Positions 24,009 to 32,523 of a stretch of DNA of 64,000 bases are shown piece by piece (positions within the stretch are counted from its first letter, which is position 1; each line of letters opens with the position of its first letter). Source of the stretch: Rhizobium mesoamericanum STM3625 (GTDB lineage: Bacteria > Pseudomonadota > Alphaproteobacteria > Rhizobiales > Rhizobiaceae); contig NZ_HF536773.1 of assembly GCF_000312665.1 (NCBI RefSeq), positions 925,468 to 989,467 of the forward strand. Reading direction: 5' to 3'. Below the pieces are notes generated by a model, which searched no databases, was not told the origin of the DNA, and was given only the letters and a program-made list of their open reading frames with translations. A program made the position numbers and the translations under genes.

Positions 24009-24983
24009 TTACGCTTTTGCGAAGGCGAGGAGGTCGGCGTTCAAGACATCCGCGTTGACCGTCAGCATGCCATGCGAAAGGCCGGGATAAGTCTTGAGAG
24101 TGCCGTTCTTCAGAAGCCTCACGGATTTCAGAGCCGAGTCGGCGATCGGCACGATCTGGTCGTCCTCCCCGTGCAGCACGAGTGTCGGAACGGAGATCGC
24201 CTTTAGGTCTTCCGTCTGATCCGTTTCGGAAAAGGCCTTGATGCCGTCGTAATGCGCCTTGGCACCGCCCATCATGCCCTGGCGCCACCAATTCTGGATG
24301 ACACCTTCCTGCACCTTGGCGCCGTCGCGGTTAAAGCCGTAGAAGGGACCAGCCGGGACATCACGAAAGAACTGGGCGCGGTTTGCTGCAAGAGCTGCGC
24401 GGAAGCCATCGAAGACCTCGATCGGCAGTCCGTCGGGATTGGCTTCAGTCTTCAGCATCAGCGGGGGAACCGCAGAGACCAGAACAGCTTTGGCGACGCG
24501 ACCGGCCGGCTCGCCATGCTTGGCCACATAGCGGGCGACTTCGCCTCCACCTGTCGAGTGCCCGATGTGGATCACATTCTTGAGGTCGAGCGCCTCGACG
24601 ACCGCGAAGGCGTCGGAGGCATAATGATCCATGTCATGGCCGTCGGAGACCTGCGCGGAACGGCCATGGCCGCGGCGATCGTGGGCAACAACGCGGTAGC
24701 CCTTGGAGAGGAAGAACAGCATCTGCGCGTCCCAGTCATCCGACGACAGCGGCCATCCATGATGGAACATGATCGGCTGTGCGTCCTTCGAACCCCAGTC
24801 CTTGTAGAAAATTTCGGTGCCGTCTTTGGTGGTGATAAAGCCCATGGTCTTGTTTCCTTCTATGGTGGTGGATGCCGCATTCGCGGCGGAATTGAACGGG
24901 ACGGGAAAAGCTATGGAAGCGGCAGCAACTGCTCCAGCAAGCAGTGCGTCGCGGCGAGTAAGAGTTAAATATTGGTCGGTCAT
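24009..24983 (-). CDS. Exported alpha/beta hydrolase (non-heme haloperoxidase-like)
   Basis: A 324-residue protein with a twin-arginine signal (LTRRDALLAGAVAAASIAF, residues about 8-26) and an alpha/beta hydrolase domain starting at MGFITTKDGTEIFYKDWGSK. The oxyanion region is HHGWPLSSDDW, the nucleophile elbow GHSTGGGEVARY, the acid in LVLHGEDDQIVP and the histidine in YPGLSHGML. This set matches the cofactor-free chloroperoxidase/esterase group. A Tat signal is unusual for this group, so the enzyme probably works in the periplasm. The ribosome site AGGAG is clear. It shares strand with the amidohydrolase cluster upstream, 219 bases away. Confidence 0.85.
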   Translation of the reverse strand: MTDQYLTLTRRDALLAGAVAAASIAFPVPFNSAANAASTTIEGNKTMGFITTKDGTEIFYKDWGSKDAQPIMFHHGWPLSSDDWDAQMLFFLSKGYRVVAHDRRGHGRSAQVSDGHDMDHYASDAFAVVEALDLKNVIHIGHSTGGGEVARYVAKHGEPAGRVAKAVLVSAVPPLMLKTEANPDGLPIEVFDGFRAALAANRAQFFRDVPAGPFYGFNRDGAKVQEGVIQNWWRQGMMGGAKAHYDGIKAFSETDQTEDLKAISVPTLVLHGEDDQIVPIADSALKSVRLLKNGTLKTYPGLSHGMLTVNADVLNADLLAFAKA

Positions 24984-25202
24984 TTCTGCTCCTGCGATCG
25001 GCGCGGCTTATTCAAACCGGCCTGTGTTCGTCTGATGGAGTGATATTGACCGAAGAAATTGCTACCAACAATTGCACGAATAGTTTCGATTTAATTGCGA
25101 CTTTTGCAATAGCCGGTTTCTCGCGGTCCCATCCCGGCAAATTGCAAAACGGGCAGCAATCCGCCGCCCGTTCCAAAGTGCCCACTAACAAGTTCCGCCA
25201 GT

Positions 25203-27080
25203 CTACACGGCCCAGCAGGAGCAGCCGAGCGCCCCGAAGAAGCCTTTGAGGTCCGAGATCGGCAGCTTCGACGTCCAGGCGCCGGCATGATCGTGGCCGT
25301 GGACGCCACAATCATTTGTGCAGCCACAAGAAGTGATTGCCGTGCGGCGCAGTGAGTGCCGGCCAGCGCCGTCGGGATCGCCCCACGCGGCATAACCTTT
25401 GAACGATCGCACTGGTGACCAATCTGGCATCGCTGGTGGCACTTCATTTTCGTTTAATTTCGCGAAGTCGCCGGTGCCATAGACCACCTTGCCGCCGACC
25501 ATTGTAAGGTCAGAGGTGAGGAAGGAGATCTCGTCCTCCGCGCAGGCGAAAAAGTCTTTGTCAGGCACGATCAGATCTGCGAACTGGCCCTTTTCGATCC
25601 GGCCTTTTTTGCCTTCCTCGTTTGAGAACCAGGTGACCTTTTCCGTCCACATGCGCAGAGCCGTCTCACGGTCAAGGCAATTCGCACGGGGATAGAGCTG
25701 CATGCCGCCGACCGTTTTGCCGGTGATCATCCAATAGAGGGAAACCCAGGGATTATAGCTCGCAACGCGGGTTGCATCCGTGCCGGCGGAGACATTGACG
25801 CCCTTATCCAGCATGCGCGCGATCGGCGGCGTCGCTTCGGCGACGCCATGACCGTAGCGCTCGACGAAATACTCACCCTGGTAGGCCATGCGATGCTGCG
25901 TGGCGATGCCGCCACCGAGGGCGGCGATACGATCGATCGAGCGGTCGGAGATGGTTTCGGCATGGTCGAAGAACCAGTTGAGGCCTTCGAGCGGAATATC
26001 CCGGTTCACCTTCTCGAAGACGTCGAGCGCGCGCGAGATCGTTTCGTCATAGGTGGCATGAAGACGCCACGGCCAGCGGTTTTCGGCAAGGACGCGAACG
26101 ACCTCTTCCAATTCGCCTTCCATCTCCGGCGGCATCTCGGGTCGCGGTTGACGGAAGTCTTCGAAGTCGGCGGCGGAGAAGACGAGCATCTCTCCGGCGC
26201 CGTTGTGGCGGAAGTAGTCCGTTCCCTGCTTGTATTTGACGGATGACGTCCAGTTGAGGAAGTCTTCCTTCTCGGCCTTCGGCTTCTGGGTAAAGAGGTT
26301 ATAGGCGAGGCGAACCGTCAGCTGATCTTCGTCTGCCAGTTTCTGAATAACCTCGTAATCGTCGGGGTAGTTTTGGAAGCCGCCACCGGCGTCGATAACC
26401 CCCGTGATCCCAAGCCGATTGAGTTCTCGCATAAAATGACGGGTGGAGTTGACCTGGTAGTCGAAGGGCAGCTTCGGGCCCTTGGCAAGCGTCGAATAGA
26501 GAATGCCGGCGTTGGGCTTTGCAAGCAGCATTCCGGTCGGATTGCCATTGGCATCACGCGTGATTTCGCCGCCGGGCGGGTTCGGCGTATCCTTCGTATA
26601 ACCGACAGCCCGCAGGGCCGCACCGTTCAAGAGCGCTCTGTCGTAGAGGTGTAGGAGAAATACCGGCGTGTCGGGCGCGATTGCATTGATCTCCTCGATG
26701 GTGGGCAGGCGCTTTTCGACGAATTGATGCTCGGTAAAACCACCGACGACCCGCACCCATTGCGGCGCCGGTGTGATCGCGACCTGGCGCTTCAGCATGT
26801 TCATCGCATCGGCAAGCGAACGGACCCCGTCCCAGCGCAGTTCCATGTTGAAGTTCAGGCCGCCGCGCACGACGTGGGTGTGGTTGTCGATCAGGCCGGG
26901 AAGCACGCGCTTGCCCTTCAGGTCGATGATTTTGGTATCCGGTCCGGCGAGAGGCATGATGGTCTGCTCATCCCCCACTGATAGGAGCTTGCCATCCTTG
27001 ATCGCAACGGCGCTTGCGGTCGGATTGCTGCGGTCGAGCGTGGTGAAGAGACCGTGGTGGAGGATGAGGTCGGCGAACAT
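25203..27080 (-). CDS. YtcJ-type amidohydrolase with a Cys/His-rich tail
   Basis: A 625-residue metal-dependent hydrolase. The start at 27080 follows AGGAG; a frame extension to 27137 adds only 19 residues. The metal motif is NHTHVVRGG (about 67-75), with further ligands in FFDHAETISDRS and SAGTDATRVASYNPW. Such YtcJ-like enzymes cleave amide bonds of formamides or related compounds, but substrates vary. The last 45 residues are unusual: SCGCTNDCGVHGHDHAGAW and then GCSCW, a metal-binding-like tail. It belongs to the LysR-flanked minus-strand run with XapX, hydrolase and dioxygenase genes. Confidence 0.85.
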   Translation of the reverse strand: MFADLILHHGLFTTLDRSNPTASAVAIKDGKLLSVGDEQTIMPLAGPDTKIIDLKGKRVLPGLIDNHTHVVRGGLNFNMELRWDGVRSLADAMNMLKRQVAITPAPQWVRVVGGFTEHQFVEKRLPTIEEINAIAPDTPVFLLHLYDRALLNGAALRAVGYTKDTPNPPGGEITRDANGNPTGMLLAKPNAGILYSTLAKGPKLPFDYQVNSTRHFMRELNRLGITGVIDAGGGFQNYPDDYEVIQKLADEDQLTVRLAYNLFTQKPKAEKEDFLNWTSSVKYKQGTDYFRHNGAGEMLVFSAADFEDFRQPRPEMPPEMEGELEEVVRVLAENRWPWRLHATYDETISRALDVFEKVNRDIPLEGLNWFFDHAETISDRSIDRIAALGGGIATQHRMAYQGEYFVERYGHGVAEATPPIARMLDKGVNVSAGTDATRVASYNPWVSLYWMITGKTVGGMQLYPRANCLDRETALRMWTEKVTWFSNEEGKKGRIEKGQFADLIVPDKDFFACAEDEISFLTSDLTMVGGKVVYGTGDFAKLNENEVPPAMPDWSPVRSFKGYAAWGDPDGAGRHSLRRTAITSCGCTNDCGVHGHDHAGAWTSKLPISDLKGFFGALGCSCWAV

Positions 27081-27175
27081 GAGATATGCTCCTGGCTTCA
27101 TGACGAGGATTGAAATCAGAGCCTTGCGCCAGACCACCAGCGTGGTGCCTGCCGCAAGGCAATTCTCGTTGGCCG

Positions 27176-27463
27176 TCAGCTGTCAGAGTTGGGTTGGGTC
27201 TGGCGAGACAAGACGACGTTATCGCGTCTCTCGCCTTTCGGCAGGTGGCCGAACATGTGCGGCTTGACCTGACCGATCCAGGAGACGACTGCAGGCTCCC
27301 TGCCCCACAGACTTTTCGCCAAAGGAATGATCTGCTCGCCGACGAGGATACCGAGGAGACCGATCAGGGCAATGACCGGCGGGGCTGGGGAACGAACGTT
27401 AAGAAGGCTGTAGACGATGCCGACCAGCAACCCGGCGCCGAGTGACATGAGATAGAGTTTCAT
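27176..27463 (-). CDS. XapX / DUF1427 family membrane protein
   Basis: A 95-residue protein with two hydrophobic segments (LMSLGAGLLVGIVYSLLNV and PPVIALIGLLGILVGEQIIP) separated by the RSPAPP turn, which is the XapX domain signature. A cytosolic basic tail follows. A good ribosome site, AGGAAG, precedes the start. XapX proteins often sit with aromatic hydrolase or amidohydrolase genes; the role is unknown, perhaps small-molecule passage through the inner membrane. It lies between the amidohydrolase (95 bases) and the isochorismatase-like gene. Confidence 0.85.
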   Translation of the reverse strand: MKLYLMSLGAGLLVGIVYSLLNVRSPAPPVIALIGLLGILVGEQIIPLAKSLWGREPAVVSWIGQVKPHMFGHLPKGERRDNVVLSRQTQPNSDS

Positions 27464-27528
27464 GGAGTTGCTTCCTGATCTAACCTTGCGCTCTGACGGT
27501 ATCCCATCAGAGCGCTTTCCTGGGATGC

Positions 27529-28215
27529 TTACTTTACAGGGTTCGGGCCAATGCGCTTTCCGTGGGAGACGCGCTCAGCGGCCTTGTGAACCATGGTGTA
27601 GGCGTAGTCGATGCCCATGCCGTAGGCGCCGGAATGCTCCTTGACCAGCGCGGTGACCGCATCATAGGTTTCCCTGCGGGCCCAATCGCGTTGCCATTCG
27701 AGCAAAACCTGCTGCCAGGTTACCGGAATGACGCCGGCCTGTACCATGCGGTCCATCGCATATTTGTGTGCTTCGAGGGACGTGCCGCCCGAAGCGTCGG
27801 CGACCATGTAGATTTCATAGTCGGTGTCGTTGAGGGCCGAGAGCGCGAAGGTTGTGTTGCAGACTTCCGTCCAGAGGCCTGAAACGACGATCTTCTTGCG
27901 GCCGTTCGCAGCGTTTTTCGCCAGTGCATCGCGGACATTCTGGTCATCCCAGGAGTTCATCGAGGTGCGCTCCAGAATGTCGTTCTCCGGATATACCGCC
28001 AACAGTTCCGGATAGGTGTGCCCTGAGAAGGATCCCGTTTCCACGGTCGTGATCGTGGTCGGAATATCAAAGATCCTGGCGGCCTTGGCGAGACCGATGA
28101 CGTTGTTCTTCAGCGTCTGGCGGTCGATGGATTGCACGCCAAATGCCATTTGCGGCTGCTGGTCGATGAAGATGAGCTGGCTGTTTGCAGGGGTCAGGAC
28201 TTCAAGCTTGGACAT
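27529..28215 (-). CDS. Isochorismatase-like cysteine hydrolase (YcaC type)
   Basis: A 228-residue cysteine hydrolase from the ATG at 28215, which follows ACGGAG. The frame runs open a further 56 codons upstream into the gene ahead, so longer starts are unlikely. The catalytic Asp is in QLIFIDQQPQMAFGV, and the nucleophile Cys in SGLWTEVCNTTFALSAL. The family is broad (isochorismatase, nicotinamidase, YcaC), so the substrate is open. It lies between XapX and the ring-cleaving dioxygenase on the minus strand and shares their likely LysR control. Confidence 0.82.
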   Translation of the reverse strand: MSKLEVLTPANSQLIFIDQQPQMAFGVQSIDRQTLKNNVIGLAKAARIFDIPTTITTVETGSFSGHTYPELLAVYPENDILERTSMNSWDDQNVRDALAKNAANGRKKIVVSGLWTEVCNTTFALSALNDTDYEIYMVADASGGTSLEAHKYAMDRMVQAGVIPVTWQQVLLEWQRDWARRETYDAVTALVKEHSGAYGMGIDYAYTMVHKAAERVSHGKRIGPNPVK

Positions 28216-28330
28216 TTGACTACTCCGTTCGATGTTTTGTGCCATGTTCGGCGTTTGAAAGTAATGAGCCCTTGGTGGTCTCAAGGGCGAAAGTCTTTTG
28301 GTCGGCTGGCGCCGATCAGATGCGCCAGCA

Positions 28331-29263
28331 TTATGCCGCAAGCGGAGCCAGGTTGGCCTCGATCTGGTCGCGGAACGGTTCATATCGGGTCGGCAGTTTC
28401 AATGCTTCGCCAAGATGCGCGGTATCCTCGTCACGGTTGAACCCAGGCTCGTTGGTTGCGATCTCAAACAAGATCCCGCCGGGGGTCCGGAAATAGATCG
28501 CCCAGAAATAATCCCGGTCAATGACGGGGGTTACCTGGTAACCGGTGTCCATCAGGGCCTGGCGGACCTTAAGCTGCTTTTCACGGTTTTCGACCGCAAA
28601 AGCGATGTGATGAACCGAACCTGCGCCTTGACGGGCAAACGGTGTGTTTGGAAGGGTCGCAAGGTCGATCGTGTCAGCGCCGTTTCCAGCCGGAATAATG
28701 TACCGTTTGACGTCTCCCTCGGCTTCAGCGCGCTCATACCCCATGAAACGAAGGAGTTCCTCGGTTGCTGCCGTATCGCGAAGGTTGAAACGAGCACCGG
28801 AAAAGCCACGGATCGCAGTGTCTGAAGAAATGCCCTCCGCCAGCCAGGGAGCGCGGACATCCTCGTTCTTTTCGATGAGTGCAAATCCGTCGCCATCAGG
28901 GCCAACAAAACGTATGCGCTTGTCACCAAAGACGGTGTCCGTCTGAATGCCGCCGACACCATGAGCAATGAGACGCTCTTTCCAGAATGCCAGCGCGCCC
29001 TTTGGGATGGAAAACTGGGTTTCGCCGACCTCGCCGACACCAGGTCGACCTGTCAGCATGTGTGGGAACGGAAAGTAGGTCATAACCGTGCCGGGAGTGC
29101 CGTTCTCGTCACCGTAATAAAGATGATAGACGTTGGGCTCGTCGAAATTGACGGTCTTCTTTACCCGGCGCAGGCCGAGTGTGTCCGTGAAGAACTTGTT
29201 ATTCTGCTGAGCATCCGACGCCATGGAGGTGACGTGATGCAGTCCCGTGATATCCTTGATCAT
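28331..29263 (-). CDS. Ring-cleaving dioxygenase, VOC/glyoxalase family (MhqO-like)
   Basis: A 310-residue protein with two vicinal-oxygen-chelate modules. Metal ligands are visible as His in GLHHVTSMA (module 1), His in SVHHIAFAVENRE (module 2) and Glu in GGILFEIATNEPGF. This resembles the MhqO/LinE group that opens hydroquinone- or catechol-type rings. The ribosome site AAAGG precedes the start. It is the first gene of the minus-strand run and is divergent from the LysR gene, which probably regulates it in response to quinones or phenols. Confidence 0.87.
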   Translation of the reverse strand: MIKDITGLHHVTSMASDAQQNNKFFTDTLGLRRVKKTVNFDEPNVYHLYYGDENGTPGTVMTYFPFPHMLTGRPGVGEVGETQFSIPKGALAFWKERLIAHGVGGIQTDTVFGDKRIRFVGPDGDGFALIEKNEDVRAPWLAEGISSDTAIRGFSGARFNLRDTAATEELLRFMGYERAEAEGDVKRYIIPAGNGADTIDLATLPNTPFARQGAGSVHHIAFAVENREKQLKVRQALMDTGYQVTPVIDRDYFWAIYFRTPGGILFEIATNEPGFNRDEDTAHLGEALKLPTRYEPFRDQIEANLAPLAA

Positions 29264-29326
29264 GGCCGTGCCTTTCTGCCTTGCCCGTTTCGATGCAGAA
29301 AGATGTATCCCGGTTGATCGACGCGC

Positions 29327-29342
29327 GGAATTGCAATATTCC
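29327..29342. promoter_or_regulatory. Candidate LysR operator between dioxygenase and LysR genes
   Basis: The inverted repeat GGAATTGCAATATTCC has perfect 5-base arms, and GAATTGC recurs at about 29351. It is central to the divergent intergenic region, where a LysR dimer would bind. Confidence 0.4.
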
Positions 29343-29375
29343 TTTCGAGTGAATTGCGTTTTGTGAAATAATGAG

Positions 29376-30275
29376 ATGAATGACTATAAAGCCCTGAAAA
29401 CCTTCCTACTGGCGGCCGAGAAGCGTAATTTTGCGCAGGTCGCGCGCGAACTCGATATGACCCCGGCCGCTGTGACGAGAGCAATCGCGGCCCTCGAGGA
29501 CGATCTGGGTGTCCAGCTGTTCGTCCGCACCACGCGGCAGGTCTCCCTGACCACAGATGGCGCTGTTTTTGCCGCGCAGATCCAGCCGGCGGTCGAAGCA
29601 CTTGAAAATGCCCGCAAGGACGTTCGCAACGCCCACAAGGCGGACGAAGGTCGCCTGAGGATCAGTGCGCCAACCTGGTTCGGCAAGGCGGTACTGCCTC
29701 CGATCCTTTCCGGCTTTCGCGAGCTCTACCCCAAGATGGGTTTTGAGATTTCGTTATCCGACGGCTTGGTCAACATCGTCGATGACGACTACGATCTCGC
29801 AATCCGCATTTCGTCGGCGCCTTCCGACAAGTTCACCATCTGGCGAAAGATAAGAATCGTGCCGCGAATCCTCGTGGCGGCGCCTGGAAGCCGATTTACT
29901 GAAATGGACCATCCCAGCCAGCTGACACCGGATGACTGTCTCGCATATAGCGGCGAAAGCCGGCGGGAGAATTGGGTTCTGTCGGATGGTGCCTCGACCA
30001 TTACCGTGGCGGCCGGCCGCGCATTCAGCGCCAACAGTGGCGAGGTGCTCGCCGATATGGCTGCGAATGGTGCGGGCGTGGCGATGCTGCCGGGATTTAA
30101 TATCGCCGAGCACCTGCAAACAGGCAGGCTCGTTCACGTCTTGCGAGGATGGTCTCCACCTGATCTCTGGCTGACCCTCTATTATCCTCCCTATCAAGCG
30201 CTGCCGCCCCGCATTGCGTCCTTTTCGAGGTTTTTTGAGGAGCAGGTGCCCGCGTTCATGGTCATGTTGGACTGA
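29376..30275 (+). CDS. LysR-family transcriptional regulator
   Basis: A 299-residue regulator. The winged HTH is at residues about 1-60 (FLLAAEKRNFAQVARELDMT and VTRAIAALEDDLGVQLFVR), followed by a type-2 periplasmic-binding-like effector domain. The Arg in RVTTRQVSLT-like turn RTTRQVSLTTDG and the linker are typical of the CrgA/PcaQ branch. It is divergent from the ring-cleaving dioxygenase with 112 bases between starts, so it most likely regulates that cluster. The start codon has only a weak ribosome site. Confidence 0.9.
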   Translation: MNDYKALKTFLLAAEKRNFAQVARELDMTPAAVTRAIAALEDDLGVQLFVRTTRQVSLTTDGAVFAAQIQPAVEALENARKDVRNAHKADEGRLRISAPTWFGKAVLPPILSGFRELYPKMGFEISLSDGLVNIVDDDYDLAIRISSAPSDKFTIWRKIRIVPRILVAAPGSRFTEMDHPSQLTPDDCLAYSGESRRENWVLSDGASTITVAAGRAFSANSGEVLADMAANGAGVAMLPGFNIAEHLQTGRLVHVLRGWSPPDLWLTLYYPPYQALPPRIASFSRFFEEQVPAFMVMLD

Positions 30276-30464
30276 GCACCGATCCAGGTTTTCCCGGTCG
30301 TCGGGCAAACCAGTTTCGATGACCGCGGAGCGCCGGACCGAACATCCTTTCTAACTGACATGACATTGTGACAGCGGAACACATAGGATGCCTGTGCAAA
30401 AGTGTGGGTTGACCGTTTTCAATGGCAAGGCGACACTTGCAGGCCGCAGCAAGGGAGGAGGAAG

Positions 30465-30773
30465 ATGATGGATAAGCCAGACCGCTGGCGCCATATGGCA
30501 ACTGCGCCGAAAGACGGCAGTCGGATCCTCGTCACAATCCGCCCGTCCGAACAAGGACCGGCAGAAGTTGATCTTGCGTATTGGTCGAATGGCGATCAGT
30601 TCGGTGCTGAAGGATGGCGTGCGTCTGATTCCTCGCCCGGCCGCCTCGTCGAATACGCCGAGCCGGAATTGAAGTGCTGGATGCCCATGCCTTCTGCCAA
30701 TCTCAATAATAGCTCACTGCCTTTGCCCTGGGAGGGCGAGGACGCCCAGGAGCTTGACGGGTCAGGAATATAA
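30465..30773 (+). CDS. Small DUF551-like protein
   Basis: A 102-residue protein with tandem ATGs at 30465 and 30468 after a very strong ribosome site (GGGAGGAGG). It has the pattern WRHMATAPKDGSRILVTI near the start and CWMPMPSA near the end, similar to DUF551-type proteins often found in phages and rhizobial accessory DNA. I infer the family from this pattern only. It has no membrane segment and no obvious partner gene; the next feature downstream is the guanidine operon 400 bases away. Confidence 0.6.
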   Translation: MMDKPDRWRHMATAPKDGSRILVTIRPSEQGPAEVDLAYWSNGDQFGAEGWRASDSSPGRLVEYAEPELKCWMPMPSANLNNSSLPLPWEGEDAQELDGSGI

Positions 30774-31179
30774 GGCCGGGATGCAAACAAGACCGGACGA
30801 CAGCCAGAGATGCCCAGTGAGCCACCTGCGGTCACGGCGCTACTCGCCAGTTGAGACCGCCCGGCCGTGAACGAGCTGGCGATATCGACGATGTCATCGC
30901 GCGAGCCGAATCCTCCCGGTTCCATATGTGGACGGTCACACGTCTTGGTCGGAAGGCGCCCACGTGCGTTACCTGCGGCACACGACCCGACAATCTCCTG
31001 TCTCCTGGTGCTGAACAACTCCGGAAATTCCAGCGCGCTCGGACATTGAGGACAGCGGTGACCATCGATCGATTGTCACCTCCGCTTCATTTTGCCTAAA
31101 TACTAAGCAAATGCTGCAGAGTGCACACAGTGTCCGACAAGTAGCGGCGCGGATATAGCAAAATCAAAGGCTTACAAGG
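30774..31179. other. Regulatory intergenic stretch ahead of the guanidine operon
   Basis: I see no convincing gene in these 406 bases. The part from about 31090 to 31179 should hold activator sites for the sigma54 promoter; several GTGC/GCAC half-sites occur around 31113-31126, but I could not recognise a clean NtrC box. Confidence 0.4.
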
Positions 31180-31195
31180 TGGCACACTACTTGCA
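31180..31195 (+). promoter_or_regulatory. Sigma54 (-24/-12) promoter of the guanidine operon
   Basis: TGGCACACTACTTGCA matches the RpoN consensus TGGCAC-N5-TTGCA exactly, with the GG and GC pairs at the correct distance. Transcription should start near 31206, only a few bases before the riboswitch. This implies activation by a bacterial enhancer-binding protein, most likely NtrC under nitrogen limitation (inference). Confidence 0.78.
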
Positions 31196-31210
31196 AAGTA
31201 TTTTGCTGAG

Positions 31211-31318
31211 TTGGTGGCTAGGGTTCCGGCGCTTTCCTGAAGTGCGACTGGTCCGAGAGCTACCACCGGCCGGGGAGAAATCCGGTCGGGTGCACGGCGG
31301 GACAAAAGCCCGGGAGAC
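31211..31318 (+). ncRNA. Guanidine-I riboswitch (ykkC class)
   Basis: The conserved blocks of the guanidine-I aptamer occur in order: CTAGGGTTCCGG (31218-31229), ACTGGTCCGAGAG (31247-31259), and ACGGCGGGACAAAAGCCCGG (31294-31313) followed by GAGA. Complementary stretches around them (GGTGGC with GCTACC, CCGG with CCGG) form the expected helices. It lies in the leader of genes that degrade guanidine, exactly where this class is known to occur. Binding of guanidinium should favour transcription past the following hairpin. Confidence 0.93.
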
Positions 31319-31328
31319 CTCGTAAGCC

Positions 31329-31367
31329 AAGGGATTGGTGGCACGATGGTCATTGCCGATCCCTTTT
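31329..31367 (+). terminator. Terminator-like hairpin in the riboswitch expression platform
   Basis: AAGGGAT (31329-31335) pairs with ATCCCTT (31359-31365), with an inner GGCA/TGCC helix, and the 3' arm runs into TTTT. It lies between the aptamer and the ribosome site AAAGGGG of the first gene, so it is the probable switch element; the U-run is short, so control of translation is also possible. Confidence 0.5.
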
Positions 31368-31391
31368 GAAGAAAAGCAAAGGGGAATTTCA

Positions 31392-32465
31392 ATGCAGACT
31401 TTTTCGAAAATTGTTTCCACCACAGCGCTGGCAGCATCGCTGATGCTTGGGCTTGCTTCCGTCGCAGAGGCAAAACAGAAGACCGAATTCAAGGTCGCCT
31501 GGTCGATATACGTCGGCTGGATGCCCTGGGGCTATGCGGCTGACCACGGCATCGTCAAGAAATGGGCCGACAAATACGGCATCAAGATCGATGTCACGCA
31601 GTTCAACGACTATGTGGAGTCGATGAACCAGTACACGGCCGGCGCCTTCGATGCCGTGACCCTGACCAACATGGACGGCCTATCGATCCCGGCGGCCGGT
31701 GGCGTCGATACCACGGCCGTGATCGTCGGTGACTTTTCGAACGGCAACGACGCCGTCATCCTGAAGGACAAGGCGAGCCTTACCGACATCAAGGGCCAGA
31801 ACGTCAACCTCGTCCAATATTCCGTCTCGCACTATCTCCTCGCCCGCGCACTGGACAGCATCAAGCTGACGGAGCGCGACGTGAAGGTGGTCAACACATC
31901 AGACGCCGACATGGTCGCCGCCTACAAAACGCCCGATGTCACGGCCGTGGTCACCTGGAACCCGCTGGTTTCCACCATCCTCGAAGATCCTACCGCCAAA
32001 AAGGTTTTCGACAGTTCGCAAGTGCCCGGAGAAATCATCGACCTGATGGTCGCCAACAGTAGCGTGCTGAAAGACAATCCGAACTTCGGCAAGGCGCTCG
32101 CCGGCATCTGGTACGAGACGGCCGCATTGCTGCGCGCCGACACCGCCGGGGGCAAGGCTGCCCGCGAAGCCATGGGTTCGGCTTCGGGCACCGATCTCGC
32201 CGGCTTCGAAGCCCAGCTTGCCGCCACCAAGCTCTTCGACAAGCCGGCTGATGCCGTTGCCTTCACAGCCTCACCCAATCTGCCGAAAACCATGGATCTG
32301 GTGCGCAACTTCCTTTTCGAGAAGGGCCTGCTCGGGAATGGCGCGCCATCCGCCGACGTCATCGGCATCGAAATGCCGGACGGCAAGGTACTGGGCGATA
32401 CCGGTAATGTGAGACTGCGGTTCACCGAGGCCTACATGAAGGCGGCCGCCGACGGTTCGCTCTGA
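31392..32465 (+). CDS. ABC transporter substrate-binding protein (guanidine/urea-carboxylase-linked)
   Basis: A 357-residue periplasmic binding protein of the NitT/TauT type. The ATG at 31392 gives a clean signal peptide (TALAASLMLGLASVAEAK, about 10-27). The mature start FKVAWSIYVGWMPWGYAADH is characteristic of the family found next to urea/guanidine carboxylases. It probably delivers guanidine, or a guanidine-yielding compound, to the adjacent permease. An intercistronic GC-rich stem follows, as is common after highly expressed binding-protein genes. It is the first gene behind the guanidine riboswitch. Confidence 0.9.
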   Translation: MQTFSKIVSTTALAASLMLGLASVAEAKQKTEFKVAWSIYVGWMPWGYAADHGIVKKWADKYGIKIDVTQFNDYVESMNQYTAGAFDAVTLTNMDGLSIPAAGGVDTTAVIVGDFSNGNDAVILKDKASLTDIKGQNVNLVQYSVSHYLLARALDSIKLTERDVKVVNTSDADMVAAYKTPDVTAVVTWNPLVSTILEDPTAKKVFDSSQVPGEIIDLMVANSSVLKDNPNFGKALAGIWYETAALLRADTAGGKAAREAMGSASGTDLAGFEAQLAATKLFDKPADAVAFTASPNLPKTMDLVRNFLFEKGLLGNGAPSADVIGIEMPDGKVLGDTGNVRLRFTEAYMKAAADGSL

Positions 32466-32472
32466 TCGTAAC

Positions 32473-32497
32473 GGAGGCGCGGTTCATCCAAGCCTCC
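32473..32497 (+). other. Intercistronic stem-loop after the binding-protein gene
   Basis: GGAGGC (32473-32478) pairs with GCCTCC (32492-32497). It probably protects the upstream message, so that the binding protein is made in excess over the membrane components. Confidence 0.45.
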
Positions 32498-32523
32498 TCC
32501 CCTTCATTAGCGGAGCATTTCCC

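Noticed and set aside
31101..31135. Possible NtrC enhancer site upstream of the guanidine sigma54 promoter
   Set aside because: GTGC/GCAC half-sites are present, but the spacing does not fit the NtrC consensus. It is left as unassigned regulatory DNA.
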